Shown: piece after piece, positions 53,201-61,641 of the stretch
How positions within the stretch are numbered: the stretch's first letter is position 1
How the letters are laid out: every line of letters begins with the position of its first letter
Assembly (NCBI RefSeq): GCF_000512205.2
Contig: NZ_CP006644.1
Location: 5,346,501-5,410,500, forward strand
Direction of reading: 5' to 3'
Origin: Sphingomonas sanxanigenens DSM 19645 = NX02
GTDB lineage: Bacteria; Pseudomonadota; Alphaproteobacteria; Sphingomonadales; Sphingomonadaceae
Length of the DNA: 64,000 nucleotides
Notes under the pieces: generated by a model
The model's input: the letters and a program-made list of their open reading frames with translations, nothing else
Told to the model about the DNA's origin: nothing
The model's database searches: none
Translations under genes and position numbers: made by a program

Positions 53201-53311
53201 GGCGCGGGGCACCGTCATGAACGCGTTGACGCCGAGCAGCGCGAACAGCGCCGTCAGCACCAGCGTGAATTGCCAGCGCCCGACGAAGAATCGCGCTGGA
53301 TTGAGGCTCAT
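50255..53311 (-). CDS. RND efflux pump permease (HAE1-like)
   Basis: A 1018-aa inner-membrane proton-driven multidrug exporter. The proton-relay aspartates are in GLLVDDSIVVTENIARR (TM4), and the two halves each show a long periplasmic loop between TM1-TM2 and TM7-TM8. It begins MSLNPARFFVGRWQFTLVL. Overall it resembles AcrB/MdtBC-type pumps rather than heavy-metal CusA. It overlaps both neighbours by ATGA. Substrates are unknown. Confidence 0.93.
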   Translation of the reverse strand: MSLNPARFFVGRWQFTLVLTALFALLGVNAFMTVPRAEDPQFPSPIILIHTAMPGATALEMEQLVVRPIEDAIDALDEVKEIRSTSIDGSASLRVEFQWSEDPERKYDEVVREVNALRPRLPDALTRLDVNRARTIEVSIVELALVAEQLPMRRLEKVADDLRDELQRVPGVREARYWGAPASEVRVAVNLARLAELRLPVSEVAAALNRAADERPIGAVHAGARRFSVRLGGAFPDLASVGAVPVASRTGSVIHVRDIATVGWETVEPEHLTRFNGKRALLVTATQKNGGDVGTITTDIRRTLDAFEQRLPGGVTLERAFFQSDNVSLRLNRLTRDFLLALTIVLITLLPLGLRAAGVVIVSIPLSLLMGLAGIQLLGFGLNQLSIAGFVLSLGLLVDDSIVVTENIARRLREGEDRRTAAINGTGQIAMAVIGCTGCLMLAFLPLLALPEGSGTFIRSLPVTVVVTVGASFLIAMTVTPFVASRLLGRHEHPEGNRMLRAVNGGIHRFYRPVLHRGLERPWTALALILGLCLLAIPLLGVIGSSLFPPAEIPQFLVRIEVPEGTALRRTEAALDFAERRLAREADIAWTASNLGRGNPQIYYNIAQHDPAPAYAEIAVGLKGWHPGRSEALLDALRADFARYPGARISVLDFQQGPMIEAPIVIRVAGEDLGQLKRLSQRVERMLEATPGVRDIGNPLRLDRTDLALGLDETKAAALGVPAGALRQTARLALSGEEVGRLRDADGDDYPVRVRLPMGDRNEIDALKEIYAPTLDGAAVPFSAIADPQPVSGPAQIDRFDRARTVTVTAYVAHGFLTAEVNDEALRRIEAQVSLPPGYRLMIGGEAEARANSFAGLGAAILVAVLGILAVLVLEFGRFRTAAVVAGIIPLGLFGAVVALWLTGHSLSFTATIGLVALIGIEIKNSILLVDFTEQLRAEGVGMREAIERAGEARFLPVLLTSVTAIGGLLPLAVEHSGLYSPMAIAIMGGLVSSPLLSRIATPVMYLLLAGGDERKPA

Positions 53312-54363
53312 CGGTTCGAGACCAGCACCCGCTGGCCATCGCGCACATAGCCGGCGCCGGCGGTAATCACCGTGGCATCGGCGGGCAGCCCCGCGATGAG
53401 TGCGTCGTCGCCGTCATAGCCGATGAAGCGCACCGCCCTGCGCACCGCGCGCGATCGCGGCGCGTCGAACAGGAACAAGCTGGCGCGGCCGCGGCTGGCT
53501 TCCAGTACGGCCTCGGCCGGCACGCGGATCGTCGCCGCCCCGCCCGCCGCCCCACCCGACGCTGCCGCACCGGCGAAGGCCACATCGGCCACGGTGCCGC
53601 TGGCGAGTCCCTTGCGCTCGGCCAGTGCCACTTCGACGATGACGGTGCCTGTGCGCGCGTCGGCCTGGCTGCCGATCCGCAGCACCCGGCCGCCGACGGT
53701 GCGGGTGCCGACCGTGACGGTCGCGGGCATGCCGGCGGCGAGGCCGGGGACGTCGTGCGCGGGCACCGCGGCGCGGACGAGCAACGGGCTCGACAGGTCG
53801 GCGATGCGCAGCACCTCCTGCCCCGGCGAGACGACCTCGCCGCGCTGCGCCACGCGCGCCAGCACGATGCCGCCGAACGGGGCCGCCAGCCGGGTCGATC
53901 GATGATCGTAGCGCGCCGCACGCAGCGCCGCTTCGGCCTGCGCGCTCACCGTCTGCTGGTCGCGCGCCAGCGCCGGCGCCATCGCGCCGGTTTCGGCGAG
54001 CGCGGCATAGCGCTGGGCGGTCCGCCGTGCCCGCGCGACATCCTCCTCCGCCTGGCGCAGCCGCGCGGCTGCATCGGTGGCGTCGAGCGCGGCCAACGTG
54101 GTGCCGGCAGCCACGCGGTCGCCGATTTCCGCGTTCATCAGCGCGATCATGCCGGGCACGCGGAACGACAGCACCGATTCGCGCTGCCACGCGATCGTGC
54201 CCGCCGCGCGTAACGAGGTGCCCGACGACGAGACGACGCGCGCGACTTCCACCGGCAGCGGTGGCGGGGGCGGCGGGGGTTCGCTGGCGGAGCAGCCAGC
54301 CAGCGCCACGCACAGCGCGAGCGCTGCCATCCGTGCCGCCTTCGAAACCGAACCATGCCGCAC
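53308..54363 (-). CDS. RND efflux periplasmic adaptor (MFP)
   Basis: A 351-aa lipoprotein adaptor joining the RND pump to the outer-membrane channel. The lipobox is ALAGC, followed by a polyproline stretch. A lipoyl half-motif (VPGMIALMNAEIGDRVAAG), a coiled-coil hairpin (residues about 95-160) and the second lipoyl half (APFGGIVLARVAQRGEVV) are visible. The start is GTG 54363; ATG 54330 would give a shorter leader. The start lies 10 nt from the tetO-like operator. Confidence 0.9.
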   Translation of the reverse strand: MRHGSVSKAARMAALALCVALAGCSASEPPPPPPPLPVEVARVVSSSGTSLRAAGTIAWQRESVLSFRVPGMIALMNAEIGDRVAAGTTLAALDATDAAARLRQAEEDVARARRTAQRYAALAETGAMAPALARDQQTVSAQAEAALRAARYDHRSTRLAAPFGGIVLARVAQRGEVVSPGQEVLRIADLSSPLLVRAAVPAHDVPGLAAGMPATVTVGTRTVGGRVLRIGSQADARTGTVIVEVALAERKGLASGTVADVAFAGAAASGGAAGGAATIRVPAEAVLEASRGRASLFLFDAPRSRAVRRAVRFIGYDGDDALIAGLPADATVITAGAGYVRDGQRVLVSNR

Positions 54364-54372
54364 CAGAATCGT

Positions 54373-54401
54373 CCTATCAGCGATAGACTATCAATGATAG
54401 G
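54373..54401. promoter_or_regulatory. tetO-like double palindrome operator
   Basis: CCTATCAGCGATAG (54373-54386) and CTATCAATGATAGG (54388-54401) are two adjacent dyads whose centres are 14 nt apart. Each core differs by one base from the Tn10 tet operators (CTATCAGTGATAG, CTATCATTGATAG). The site lies between the divergent tetR and RND genes. A TTGACT (-35-like) is at 54418-54413 on the minus strand, so the operator would cover the -10 and start site of the pump operon. Confidence 0.78.
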
Positions 54402-54435
54402 TTGCTTTGGGGAGTCAAGCGCGAAGAGATTGCTG

Positions 54436-55032
54436 ATGGGGATCGACAAGGAGGCGAAGACCGGTCGCCGCAGTGCCGGGCAACGGCGCGAGGAGATCAT
54501 CGCTGCGGCGCTGACGCTGTTCACGCGCTACGGCGTCTACAATGTGACGACACGCCAGATCGCGCGGGCGGTCGGCATCTCGCAGCCATCGCTCTACGCC
54601 CATTTCGCCAGCAGCGCAGAGATTGCGGAAGAGATTTGCGTGCGGGGCTTCAGCGATCTCTCGCAAGAGCTTTCCGCCGCTTTCGCCGCCGCGAACGGCC
54701 GCACGGATCGACTGAAGCAGGCGGCGCGCGCCTATATCGCCTTCGGGCTCGACAATCCGGACGTCTACCGAATCGCCTTCATGCTCGAGAAGCCGTGGGA
54801 GGAAGCGAACCACGAAGGCGGGCGCGTGATGGAGGCGGGGCTCGGCGCGTTCAACCTGCTGGCCGAAACCGTCACCCAGGACATGGACGACGGCGGCCGG
54901 CTGGCGGCGCAGAGCATCTGGGCGACGCTCCACGGCCTCGTCGCCCTGCTGATCGCGCGGCCGCATTTCCCGTGGGTCGATCGCGACGCGCTGATCAGCG
55001 CGCAGGTCGATCGCGCGGTGCAGGGCTTTTAG
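54436..55032 (+). CDS. TetR/AcrR family regulator of the RND operon
   Basis: A 198-aa regulator. The N-terminal HTH is VYNVTTRQIARAVGISQPSLYAHF. The C-terminal ligand domain resembles TetR_C_33/WHG-type regulators (AYIAFGLDNPDVYRIAFML ... WATLHGLVALLI). By position it represses the divergent efflux operon and itself through the palindromes at 54373-54401. ATG 54436 is preferred over a start at 54355, which would overlap the operator. It ends 1 nt from the convergent flippase stop. Confidence 0.9.
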   Translation: MGIDKEAKTGRRSAGQRREEIIAAALTLFTRYGVYNVTTRQIARAVGISQPSLYAHFASSAEIAEEICVRGFSDLSQELSAAFAAANGRTDRLKQAARAYIAFGLDNPDVYRIAFMLEKPWEEANHEGGRVMEAGLGAFNLLAETVTQDMDDGGRLAAQSIWATLHGLVALLIARPHFPWVDRDALISAQVDRAVQGF

Positions 55033-55033
55033 C

Positions 55034-56533
55034 CTAGCTCGCGGGGCTCCGGGCGGGCGGTGCGGGTGCCGCGCTGCGCCGGAACAGCTTGCGATCCTCG
55101 CTGGTGAAGCCGGTGAACCAGATCATTGCGCCATAAGCCGCGAAGATCGCCGGCACGCCGACCACCAGTTCGGTCCATTCGGGGGCGAGCGTCGCGAGGC
55201 CGCCGACCAGGCCCCCCACCGCCGTCGCCCACACCAGCGCCCAGCGCCACGGCGAAACCGGCGCGTCGAGCAGGCGCGAGAGCAGCCGCGCCTTGGCGAC
55301 CGCAGCGAAGGCCAGCGCCAGCGGCAGCGCCAGCGCGGGGCAGGCGGCCTGCCAGGTTTCGGGCAGGTTCATCGCCTTGGCGGCCAGGATCAGCGCGAAG
55401 CTCAGCACCACCTGCAGCATGATCGTCGCCAGCGAGATCATCAGGTTGCGATGGCGCGCGACATAGACCAGCGCCGATTCGGCGACGACCGCGGTCGCGG
55501 CCACGACCTCGGCGAACAGCAGGAAGGCGAGCGCCGCGGTGCCGGCGACGAACGCCGGGCCGCCGAGCCCCATGATCGCCTCCCCCGTGATCGACAGCGC
55601 CAGCGCGATGCCAGCCTGCGCGGCGATGATCCAGAAGCCCACCTGCCGCACCTGCGCGGCAACCGCGGCCTTGTTGCCGGCTTCCAGATTTTGCGTGATC
55701 ACCGGGCCCAGGATCGGATCGAAGCTGGTCTTCAGCTTCTGCGGCAAGGTCGCGATCTGCTGCGCGAACCAGTAGATGCCCACCGTTGCCGGCGGGAAGA
55801 ACAGGCCGAGCACGAAGCGATCGACGTTGCGCGTGCCCCATTCGATCGCATCCGCCATCGCCAGCGGCGTGTTGGCGCGCGCGATCCAGAACAGCTCGAT
55901 GGGGCGCGGTCGCCAGCCGCGCGGCAGGCCATAGGCGCGGACGAAGGGAATCAGCGACGCGGTCAGCGCCGCCACCATCGACAGCGCGTAGGACAGGATC
56001 AGCCCGTCGCGCGGCGAATAGAGATAGAGGCCCGCGGCGGCGATGCTGATCGTCCACGGCTCGATCACCGCGCGCGCACGCACCGTCGCCGCGACGTTCA
56101 GCCGATAGGCGAGCGCCGCCAGCGACACGTCCGACCAGACGATCGCGAACACCAGCAGCGGCAGCAGCCGTTCGAGCCCGTAGATCTCGCTGGTCGGGAA
56201 CATGAGCTGCGGGAAGGCGAACAAGGTTGCGGTCGCCAAGATCGAGGCGATGCCGGCGATCAGCAACCCATCCCACACCACATGCGCATCGGGCCGCTCA
56301 TTCTTGCTGAGCTGCTCCGCCAGACCGCGCTTGAGCCCAAGCGTTGCCAGCTGCGCGGCGAATTCCAGGATCAGGATGGCGAAGGCGAACCGGCCGAGCG
56401 CCTCGGCACCATAAAGGCGACCGGCGATGAACAGGAAGGGCAGGCGCGCGGCCAGCCTCAGCAGAAAGCCGAATATGTTCGTGCGGCCACCCTTGGCGAG
56501 CGCCGCGATATCCTCGTCTTCGGCAGCGGTCAC
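55034..56533 (-). CDS. Polysaccharide/lipid flippase (MATE/MOP superfamily)
   Basis: A 499-aa membrane protein with about 12 hydrophobic segments, of the Wzx/oligosaccharide flippase type (NIFGFLLRLAARLPFLFIAGRLYG ... FGRFAFA-like start, NVDRFVLGLFFPPATVGIYWF). It likely moves an undecaprenyl-linked oligosaccharide across the inner membrane. The start is placed at GTG 56533 after the upstream stop at 56559; longer frames overlap the unknown exported gene. No glycosyltransferases are adjacent. Confidence 0.82.
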   Translation of the reverse strand: MTAAEDEDIAALAKGGRTNIFGFLLRLAARLPFLFIAGRLYGAEALGRFAFAILILEFAAQLATLGLKRGLAEQLSKNERPDAHVVWDGLLIAGIASILATATLFAFPQLMFPTSEIYGLERLLPLLVFAIVWSDVSLAALAYRLNVAATVRARAVIEPWTISIAAAGLYLYSPRDGLILSYALSMVAALTASLIPFVRAYGLPRGWRPRPIELFWIARANTPLAMADAIEWGTRNVDRFVLGLFFPPATVGIYWFAQQIATLPQKLKTSFDPILGPVITQNLEAGNKAAVAAQVRQVGFWIIAAQAGIALALSITGEAIMGLGGPAFVAGTAALAFLLFAEVVAATAVVAESALVYVARHRNLMISLATIMLQVVLSFALILAAKAMNLPETWQAACPALALPLALAFAAVAKARLLSRLLDAPVSPWRWALVWATAVGGLVGGLATLAPEWTELVVGVPAIFAAYGAMIWFTGFTSEDRKLFRRSAAPAPPARSPAS

Positions 56534-56558
56534 GCGCGTTGACCTGCCGGATTGTCGT

Positions 56559-57092
56559 TCATCGTGGCTGCCATGCGTTCCACTCACCCGGAACGCCGTC
56601 CTCACCGATTTCGCGCATTTCGAACCCGGGGCGCGCAGCGATTTCCCAAACTTTCTGATCCGGCAACGTGCCCGATGCCACAAAGATGCGGAGATTGTGC
56701 GGCTCTTCGACGCTGGGATAATCGTCCAGCTTCACCTTCTGCCAATGATCGCGCCGGTCACGGATCCGCAGCACCGCGGTAGGGCCGTTCGCAATGCTGT
56801 CGACGAGTTTGCTCGGCAGGAAAGTGCCCGCAGCCACGACCGAGATGCCGACGACCTTCGTCGTTTCGCCGGTGCGTTGCCGAAGAAACACCACTTTGTC
56901 GCCCTGTTGGTCATTTGCCAGCGCGTTGGGCGCTGTAATCTCGGCGAACTCGCGAACCGACTTCAGAAAATCTTCCTCGCTCCCCGGTGCGGGCGCCTGC
57001 GCGACGGCAGCGGCCGGCGACAGGGCAAGCATCGGCGAAAGCAGCAGCATTGCCGCGGCCATCCTGCGCGCGACCCTCGATGTCGAAGCCAT
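56559..57092 (-). CDS. Unknown exported protein
   Basis: A 177-aa protein with a clear signal peptide (MASTSRVARRMAAAMLLLS, cleavage near AVAQA). The mature part has no Cys and no motif I know; it contains DFLKSVREFAEITAP and ends GEWNAWQPR. A purine-rich GGGGAGGGGGGAAAC precedes the ATG. It lies 17 nt after polA and 25 nt before the flippase, all on the minus strand, so they may share a transcript. Confidence 0.7.
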   Translation of the reverse strand: MASTSRVARRMAAAMLLLSPMLALSPAAAVAQAPAPGSEEDFLKSVREFAEITAPNALANDQQGDKVVFLRQRTGETTKVVGISVVAAGTFLPSKLVDSIANGPTAVLRIRDRRDHWQKVKLDDYPSVEEPHNLRIFVASGTLPDQKVWEIAARPGFEMREIGEDGVPGEWNAWQPR

Positions 57093-57109
57093 GTTTCCCC
57101 CCTCCCCCT

Positions 57110-59872
57110 TTAGTGCGCCGCGCCCCAGCTGGTGCCGGTGCCGATCTCCACGCCCAGCGGCACGGTGAGCTTGACCAGGGGCTCGGCCGCCGTCGCCATC
57201 ACATGCTGGATCACCGGCTTCGCGCGGTCCACCAAGCTTTCGGGAAGCTCGAAGACGAGTTCGTCATGCACCTGCAGCAGCATGCGCACATCGGACAGGC
57301 CGGCCTCGGCAAGTGCCGGGTTCATCCGCGCCATCGCGCGCTTGATGATGTCGGCGCTGGTGCCCTGGATCGGCGCGTTGATCGCGGCACGCTCGGCACC
57401 CTGCCGCTCGTGCTGCACCGACGATTTGATCCGGGTGAAATGCGTCTTGCGGCCGAACAGGGTCGTCGTGAAGCCGTTCTCGCGTACGCTGGAAAGCGTT
57501 TCGGCGATGTAGGTGCGGATGCCGGGGAAGCGGTCGAAATAGCGGTCGATCATCGCCTGCGCCTCGTCCGGCGCGATTTCGAGCCGGCCGGCGAGGCCCC
57601 AGCGCGAAATGCCGTAGAGGATGGCGAAGTTGATCGTCTTGGCCCGGCCGCGGGTGTCGCGGTTGACCTCGCCGAACAGCTCCTGCGCGGTCATGTTGTG
57701 GATGTCGTCGCCGCGCAGGAACGCGTCGCGCAACTGCGGCACGTCCGCCATGTGCGCCGCCAGCCGCAGCTCGATCTGGCTGTAGTCGGCGGAGAGGATG
57801 ACATTGCCCGGCTCCGCCACGAAGGCGTCGCGGATCTGCCGGCCGGTCTCGGTGCGCACCGGGATGTTCTGCAGGTTGGGATCGTTGGACGAGAGGCGCC
57901 CGGTCTGCGCGCCGGTCAGGCCGTAGCTGGTGTGGACGCGGCCGGTTTCGGCGTTGATCTCCTGCTGCAGCGAGTCGGTGTAGGTCGACTTGAGCTTGGA
58001 GAGCTGGCGCCAGTCGAGCACCTTGCGCGCCAGTTCGGCGCCCGCGCCGGCCTCGCGGTCGGCGGCGATGCGCTCAAGCTCGTTGACGTCGGTCGAATAG
58101 ACGCCGGACTTGCCCTTGCGGCCGCCCTTGATGCCCATCTGCTCGAACAGCACGTCGCCCAATTGCTTGGGGCTGCCGATCGTGAACGGCGTGCCGGCGA
58201 TCCCATGGATCTCGCCTTCCAGCGCCGCGATCTGCGTCGCGAACTCGGCGGACAGGCGGGACAGCGTCTTGCGATCCACCTTGATGCCGGCGCGCTCCAT
58301 GCCCGACAGCACCGGCACCAGCGGCCGGTCGACCATCTCGTAGACGCGCGTCGCCTGCTCGGGCGACAGGCGCGGCTTCAGCCGGCGCCACAGCCGCAGG
58401 GTGACGTCGGCGTCCTCGGCGGCATAGCGCGTCGCTTCGCGCAGGCCGATCTCGTGGAAGCCCTTCTGCGCCTTGCCGGTGCCGACGACATCCTTGAACG
58501 CGATGCAGCTGTGAGCGAGGTGCGTCGCCGCAAGCTCGTCCATGCCATGGCCGTGGCGGCCGGCATCGAGGTTGAAGCTCATCACGATGGTATCGTCGAT
58601 CGGCGCCACCACCACGCCGTGGCGAGCCAGGATCGAGAGGTCATATTTGATGTTGTGGCCGATCTTGAGCACCGCCGGATCCGCGAGCATCGGCTTCAGC
58701 ACCGCCAGCGCCTGATCGATCGGAATCTGCACCGGCGTATCGGCCAGCAGGTCGCCGCCGCGATGGCCCAGCGGCACATAGCAGGCACGATTGGGCGCCA
58801 GCGCCATGCTGATGCCGACCAGCCCTGCCATCGGCCCCAGCCCGTCGGTCTCGGTATCGAGCGCGACGAAACCCTGTTCGCGTGCCGCCGCCGCCCAGCG
58901 CTCCAGTGCGGCGAGGTCGGTCACCGCCTCATAGCCGTCATGGTCGCAGGGCGGATCCTCGGGCAGCGCAACGCCCGCCGCCGGAGCCGGCTGCGGCGCA
59001 TCGGCGACCGCACCCAGCCGCGCGAGCAGCGAGCGGAAGCCATGATGTTCGAGGAAGGCACGCAGCGGCGCTTCGGGGATGCCCTGCAGCGCGAGGCCAT
59101 CGAGCGGCTCGGGAAGCGGCACGTCACAGGCGAGCGTCACCAGCTTGCGCGAGAGCCGCGCCATCTCGGCATGCTCGATCAGGTTCTCGCGCAGCTTGCC
59201 CTTCTTCATGTCGGGCGCGGCGGCAAGTACGGCTTCGAGATCGCCATGCTCGGTGATCAGCTTGGCAGCGGTCTTGGGGCCGACCCCCGGCACGCCGGGA
59301 ACATTGTCGACGCTGTCGCCCATCAGCGCCAGCACCTCGCCGAGCTGCACCGGCGGCACGCCGAACTTCTCGACGACATGCTCGGCACCGAGCCGACGGT
59401 TGTTCATCGTGTCGTAGAGGTCGAGCCCCGGCTCGATGAGCTGCATCAGATCCTTGTCGGAACTGACGATCGTCACCTGCCAGCCCTGCGCCAGCGCCGC
59501 CTTGGCATAGCTGGCGATGAGATCGTCGGCCTCCCAGCCTTCCTCCTCGATGCAGGGGAGGGAGAAGGCGCGCGTCGCATCGCGGATCATCGGGAACTGG
59601 GGGATCAGATCCTCGGGTGGCGGCGGCCGCTGCGCCTTGTACTTGTCATAGAGATCGTTGCGGAAGGTGTGGCTCGATTTGTCGAGCACCACCGCCATGT
59701 GCGTCGGCCCGTCGGCCTTGTGGACCTCGTCCGCGAGCTTCCACAGCATCGCCGTATAGCCATAGACGGCGCCCACCGGCTCGTTGTGCTTGTTGGTCAG
59801 CGGCGGCAGGCGATGATAGGCCCGGAAGATATAGCCCGAGCCGTCGACGAGATAGAGATGGTTGGAAGCCAT
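57110..59872 (-). CDS. polA: DNA polymerase I
   Basis: A 920-aa repair and Okazaki-fragment polymerase. The 5'-3' exonuclease domain (1-290) has the helix-hairpin-helix region VPGVPGVGPKTAAKL. The 3'-5' proofreading domain (about 330-530) keeps its acidic residues in ALDTETDGL, NIKYDLSIL and YAAEDADVT, so it should be active. The polymerase domain has DYSQIELRLAAHMA and HDELVFE. ATG 59872 (MASNHLYLVDGSGY) is chosen over an upstream frame. Confidence 0.97.
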   Translation of the reverse strand: MASNHLYLVDGSGYIFRAYHRLPPLTNKHNEPVGAVYGYTAMLWKLADEVHKADGPTHMAVVLDKSSHTFRNDLYDKYKAQRPPPPEDLIPQFPMIRDATRAFSLPCIEEEGWEADDLIASYAKAALAQGWQVTIVSSDKDLMQLIEPGLDLYDTMNNRRLGAEHVVEKFGVPPVQLGEVLALMGDSVDNVPGVPGVGPKTAAKLITEHGDLEAVLAAAPDMKKGKLRENLIEHAEMARLSRKLVTLACDVPLPEPLDGLALQGIPEAPLRAFLEHHGFRSLLARLGAVADAPQPAPAAGVALPEDPPCDHDGYEAVTDLAALERWAAAAREQGFVALDTETDGLGPMAGLVGISMALAPNRACYVPLGHRGGDLLADTPVQIPIDQALAVLKPMLADPAVLKIGHNIKYDLSILARHGVVVAPIDDTIVMSFNLDAGRHGHGMDELAATHLAHSCIAFKDVVGTGKAQKGFHEIGLREATRYAAEDADVTLRLWRRLKPRLSPEQATRVYEMVDRPLVPVLSGMERAGIKVDRKTLSRLSAEFATQIAALEGEIHGIAGTPFTIGSPKQLGDVLFEQMGIKGGRKGKSGVYSTDVNELERIAADREAGAGAELARKVLDWRQLSKLKSTYTDSLQQEINAETGRVHTSYGLTGAQTGRLSSNDPNLQNIPVRTETGRQIRDAFVAEPGNVILSADYSQIELRLAAHMADVPQLRDAFLRGDDIHNMTAQELFGEVNRDTRGRAKTINFAILYGISRWGLAGRLEIAPDEAQAMIDRYFDRFPGIRTYIAETLSSVRENGFTTTLFGRKTHFTRIKSSVQHERQGAERAAINAPIQGTSADIIKRAMARMNPALAEAGLSDVRMLLQVHDELVFELPESLVDRAKPVIQHVMATAAEPLVKLTVPLGVEIGTGTSWGAAH

Positions 59873-60099
59873 GGCGGCGGGATAGCGATTTGCTGGCCGC
59901 GCCAAAAGCGTTTTGCCGTTCGTCGTGCGTTATCCGTCAAATCCGCGCTTTGATCCGCCTTTCATCCCGCCCCCGGCGCGCTCCGCCGCACGAAAAGGGC
60001 GCGGCAAGGGACTTAATTTGACTTTAAGACTCTCGGCCAGCACTGTCGTCGCCACGAGCCGCGCCAGCGGCCGGGGGTTGCGATCAATTTCGGGGGCCT

Positions 60100-61641
60100 G
60101 TGGCCTTGTTCAAGCAAAGCGAACCGGGATTCGGTGGAACCAGCGGCACCGCCGTGCTGTCGATGGACGCCGCCATCGCGCCGGCGAGGCCGGCAAACAC
60201 GATGCGCCAGCCGCTCAAGGGCTGGCGGACCCGCCTGCACGACATCGATCTGGTGCCCGATCTGGGCGCGCGCATCGGCTCGCTCGAATGGATGCGCGGC
60301 GTCGTTACCTGTGGCGGGCTGTGTGCCGCGGCGATCACCTTGTCGCCCGGATTCGAACGCCCGCTGCCCGGGGCCGTGCCGGCACCGCTCGCGCCCGCCG
60401 CATGGGATGAGGTCCGCGCCCAATCCTTCGCCCCGCTCGCGTTCGGCGGCGACAGCGGCCGGCACATGGCCGCGACCGATGCGGTGCGCCCGCTGGCCGA
60501 CACGCCGGAACGGCCGATGATCGAACTGAGCGCCACGTTGGGGCAGGGCGATGGCTTCGCCCGCGTGCTGGAGCGCGCCGGCGTCGGCCGGACCGACGCG
60601 AAGCTCGTGGCGGACATGGCGTCGCGCGCCGTCACGCTCGGCGCGATCCGGCCCGGAACGCGCATGGACATGGTGCTCGGCCGCCGCCCCGCGCGCGCAC
60701 AGCCGCGCCCGCTCGACAAACTCGCCTTCCGCGCCGCGTTCGACCTGCGGCTGGAATTCGAGCGCGCTGGCGGCCGGCTGGCGATGCGCCGCGTGCCGAT
60801 CGCGGTGGACGATACGCCATTGCGCATCCAGGGCCGTGCCGGCTCCAGCCTCTATGCCGCCGCACGCGCCGCCGGCGCCCCCGCCTCTGCGGTCGAGGCG
60901 TATGTCCGCGAGATCAAGCGCCGCGTGCCCCTGGGCAGCATTGGCGGCGATTCGCGGTTCGACATCATCGTTGCGCACCGCCGCGCCGCGACCGGCGAGA
61001 CCGAGGTGGGAGAGTTGCTGTTCGCCGGGCTCGACCAGGGCAAGCGCAAGACCCGGCTCGTCAAATGGACGAGCGGCGGGCGCAGCGAGTTCTTCGAGGC
61101 CTCGGGCGTCGGCGAGCAGCGCGGGGTGATGGCGCGGCCGGTCAATGGCCGCCAGACGTCGGGATTCGGCATGCGTCGCCACCCGCTGCTCGGCTATTCG
61201 CGCTTCCACCGCGGCATGGATTTCGGCGCTGCCTACGGAACGCCGATCTACGCCGCGACCGACGGCACCGTCACCTTCGCCGGCCGCCATGGCGGTCACG
61301 GCAATTATGTGATGCTGAAACATGGCGGCGGCATCGCGACCGCCTATGCGCATATGAGCCGCATCGGCGTGCGCTATGGCCAGAAGGTCAATCGCGGCCA
61401 GGTGATCGGCTATGTCGGCTCGACCGGCCTCTCGACCGGCCCGCACCTCCATTATGAGGTCTACAGGAACGGCACGCCGATCAATCCGAAGACGATGAGC
61501 TTCACCACCCAGGCCCAGCTCGTCGGCCAGGATCTGCGCAACTTCAAGGCGCGGCTCAACACCTTGCTGGCGGTGCGGCCGGGCGCGGCGCGCATCCCTG
61601 CCGTTGCCAGGGCGGAAGACGGCGAAAACGCCGCCGACTGA
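60100..61641 (+). CDS. M23 family metallopeptidase (peptidoglycan endopeptidase-like)
   Basis: A 513-aa protein with an N-terminal membrane segment (about 68-85) and a long periplasmic region. The C-terminal LytM domain has HRGMDFGAAYGTPIY and HLHYEVYRNGT, with the zinc ligands H-x3-D and HxH present, so it may be catalytic. It likely cleaves peptidoglycan crosslinks. The start is GTG 60100. A TTGACTTTAAG stretch upstream may be part of a promoter in the divergent polA gap. Confidence 0.88.
   Translation: MALFKQSEPGFGGTSGTAVLSMDAAIAPARPANTMRQPLKGWRTRLHDIDLVPDLGARIGSLEWMRGVVTCGGLCAAAITLSPGFERPLPGAVPAPLAPAAWDEVRAQSFAPLAFGGDSGRHMAATDAVRPLADTPERPMIELSATLGQGDGFARVLERAGVGRTDAKLVADMASRAVTLGAIRPGTRMDMVLGRRPARAQPRPLDKLAFRAAFDLRLEFERAGGRLAMRRVPIAVDDTPLRIQGRAGSSLYAAARAAGAPASAVEAYVREIKRRVPLGSIGGDSRFDIIVAHRRAATGETEVGELLFAGLDQGKRKTRLVKWTSGGRSEFFEASGVGEQRGVMARPVNGRQTSGFGMRRHPLLGYSRFHRGMDFGAAYGTPIYAATDGTVTFAGRHGGHGNYVMLKHGGGIATAYAHMSRIGVRYGQKVNRGQVIGYVGSTGLSTGPHLHYEVYRNGTPINPKTMSFTTQAQLVGQDLRNFKARLNTLLAVRPGAARIPAVARAEDGENAAD

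Noticed and set aside
54355-54435. Longer N-terminus for the TetR regulator
   Set aside because: It would run through the palindromic operator; the HTH begins soon after ATG 54436, as usual for the family.
56987-59953. 988-codon plus-strand frame opposite polA
   Set aside because: Antisense to an unambiguous DNA polymerase I; no domain visible. Similar long shadows opposite the DinG-like helicase, the MFS gene and the RND pump were dropped for the same reason.
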